From: Pseudofrankia nepalensis
Lineage (GTDB): Bacteria; Actinomycetota; Actinomycetes; Frankiales; Frankiaceae
Reading direction: 5' to 3' (one strand)
NCBI RefSeq assembly: GCF_016786305.1
Contig: NZ_JADWYV010000018.1
DNA length: 64,000 bases
The notes beneath the pieces were generated by a model. That model was given only the letters and a program-made list of their open reading frames with translations. It did not search any database and was not told the DNA's origin. The stretch's first letter is position 1; each line of letters opens with the position of its first letter. Position numbers and translations under genes: made by a program. Positions 63,290 through 64,000 of this stretch are shown piece by piece.

Positions 63290-64000
63290 ATGACCATGGC
63301 GGCGGAGCACGGCACGGACGAGCGCCCGCTCAGCCTGATGGATCTGGCGCTCCTGAGGTACCAGGAAAGCAACCACGCCACGCCAATCGCCCTCGGCTAT
63401 CTCCTGCGGGTCACCGGGGAATGCGATCTCGACGCCGTGCGGGCCGCCGCGGCCGACCGGCTGCGCCGGTTCCCGGCGCTCACCGAGCGGCTGGCCTATC
63501 CGCGGGGCGCGTCAGGCCAGCCGGTCTGGGCTCGGCGACCCGACGTCGACGTGTCCGCGCACATCCGGGAGCACCTGCTGCCGGCGGGCGCCGGGGAGGC
63601 CGGCCTCGCCGCCTTCGTCGAGCGGCAGTACCGGGTCCCGGTCCCGCTGGACGCCCCGCCGTGGCAGGTATGGCTGCTGCGGGAGCCCGGCTCACGCGAG
63701 ACCACGGTCCTGTTCCGCGCCAGCCACGTCTGGCTGGACGGAGGCGCGCTGCACCGGGCGCTGGACCTGCTGTTCGGCGTGGGTGGCGACGCCGGAGCCG
63801 CGCGGTCGCAGTGGCGGCGCGATGGGCGGTCCACGCCGCTGGCGGTGGCGTCGGCTGTCCTGAACTCGCTCACCTGGGCGGCGCGGTCCAGCGGTCTGCC
63901 CGCGCTGGCCCGGCCGCTCTCGGGTGAGGTGCGCCTGCGCTGGGCGACGACCAGCACCGACCGGCTGCGCGTCCTGGGCCGCGCCTACGGCACCAGCGTC
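63290..64000 (+). CDS. Wax ester synthase/diacylglycerol acyltransferase-like protein, truncated by window end
   Basis: Only the first 237 residues lie in the window. It has LSLMDLALLRYQESNHATPI at the start and DLDAVRAAAADRLRRFPAL (WS/DGAT-like N-terminus). The catalytic motif is ASHVWLDGGAL: the normal HHxxxDG has Ser for the first His, while the second His and the DG are kept. GGAGG (63280-63284) precedes ATG 63290 by 5 nt; ATG 63296 is alternative. Such enzymes join fatty acyl-CoA to alcohols for storage lipid. The gene continues beyond base 64000. Confidence 0.82.
   Translation, partial: MTMAAEHGTDERPLSLMDLALLRYQESNHATPIALGYLLRVTGECDLDAVRAAAADRLRRFPALTERLAYPRGASGQPVWARRPDVDVSAHIREHLLPAGAGEAGLAAFVERQYRVPVPLDAPPWQVWLLREPGSRETTVLFRASHVWLDGGALHRALDLLFGVGGDAGAARSQWRRDGRSTPLAVASAVLNSLTWAARSSGLPALARPLSGEVRLRWATTSTDRLRVLGRAYGTSV

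Overview
The window is very GC-rich actinobacterial chromosome. GTG and TTG starts are common, neighbouring genes often overlap by four bases (ATGA or GTGA), and strongly biased third positions leave long open frames on the antisense strand. Gene content (ring-hydroxylating Rieske oxygenases, many CoA-thioester enzymes, SigC-like sigma factor, CsbD, WS/DGAT, TIR-NB-ARC-TPR protein) suggests a Frankiales-like soil actinomycete such as Frankia or a relative. That genus is my inference, not something the sequence proves. Three runs of exactly 100 N sit inside tandem repeats and mark assembly gaps, so this is a draft scaffold.

Region 1 (about 0.2-15.7 kb) looks like a catabolic locus. It has two parallel cassettes of Rieske oxygenase alpha subunit plus a small partner protein, followed in one case by a TauD-type dioxygenase and in the other by an amidohydrolase. 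There is also an SDR, a CMD/AhpD-like protein, an EthD-like protein, two CaiB/BaiF CoA-transferases, two paralogous branched-chain-type binding lipoproteins without permeases, and two TetR regulators. A pair of tandem palindromes recurs upstream of the first Rieske gene and between the first TetR gene and the SDR gene, so one TetR probably controls both promoters.

Region 2 (16-29 kb) is accessory in character. It carries an S9 prolyl oligopeptidase, a nuclease-like/membrane-segment/WD40 fusion, a P-loop kinase-like protein, a matrixin-like metalloprotease with a cysteine switch and 49-residue lectin-like repeats, a ComB-like phosphatase, a TIR-NB-ARC-TPR STAND protein and a Tat-exported amidohydrolase. 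The nuclease-WD40 fusion and the TIR-STAND protein are the best candidates for unusual conflict or defence functions.

Region 3 (29-47.4 kb) has aminopeptidase N and an atypical phosphatidylserine decarboxylase-like gene on the minus strand. These are followed by a CoA-dependent degradation operon: acyl-CoA ligase, DUF35 OB-fold protein, two SCP-x-type thiolase-like proteins and an enoyl-CoA hydratase. Then come further hydratase, SDR, TetR, PF10118 metalloenzyme, D-aminoacylase-like and epoxide-hydrolase-like genes. A second shared operator (CATACA, 13 bases, TGTATG) links the TetR gene at 43.8 kb with the amidohydrolase operon at 44.6 kb.

Region 4 (47.4-51.4 kb) is a sigma-factor locus: a SigC-like ECF factor divergent from a zinc-finger membrane protein and followed by a PepSY-type membrane protein and CsbD. 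Region 5 (52-60 kb) is a probable sulfur-scavenging module: a complete peptide-type ABC transporter read leftwards and an SsuD-like monooxygenase read rightwards. Between them lies a 42-codon leader peptide with a C-terminal Cys, followed by a perfect hairpin, which looks like an attenuator. The window ends with a membrane WD40 protein, a SnoaL-like protein, a tyrosine phosphatase and a truncated WS/DGAT gene.

Three copies of a ~140-bp hairpin element (9.9, 29.0 and 39.9 kb) lie directly after gene ends and look like a MITE- or REP-like family.
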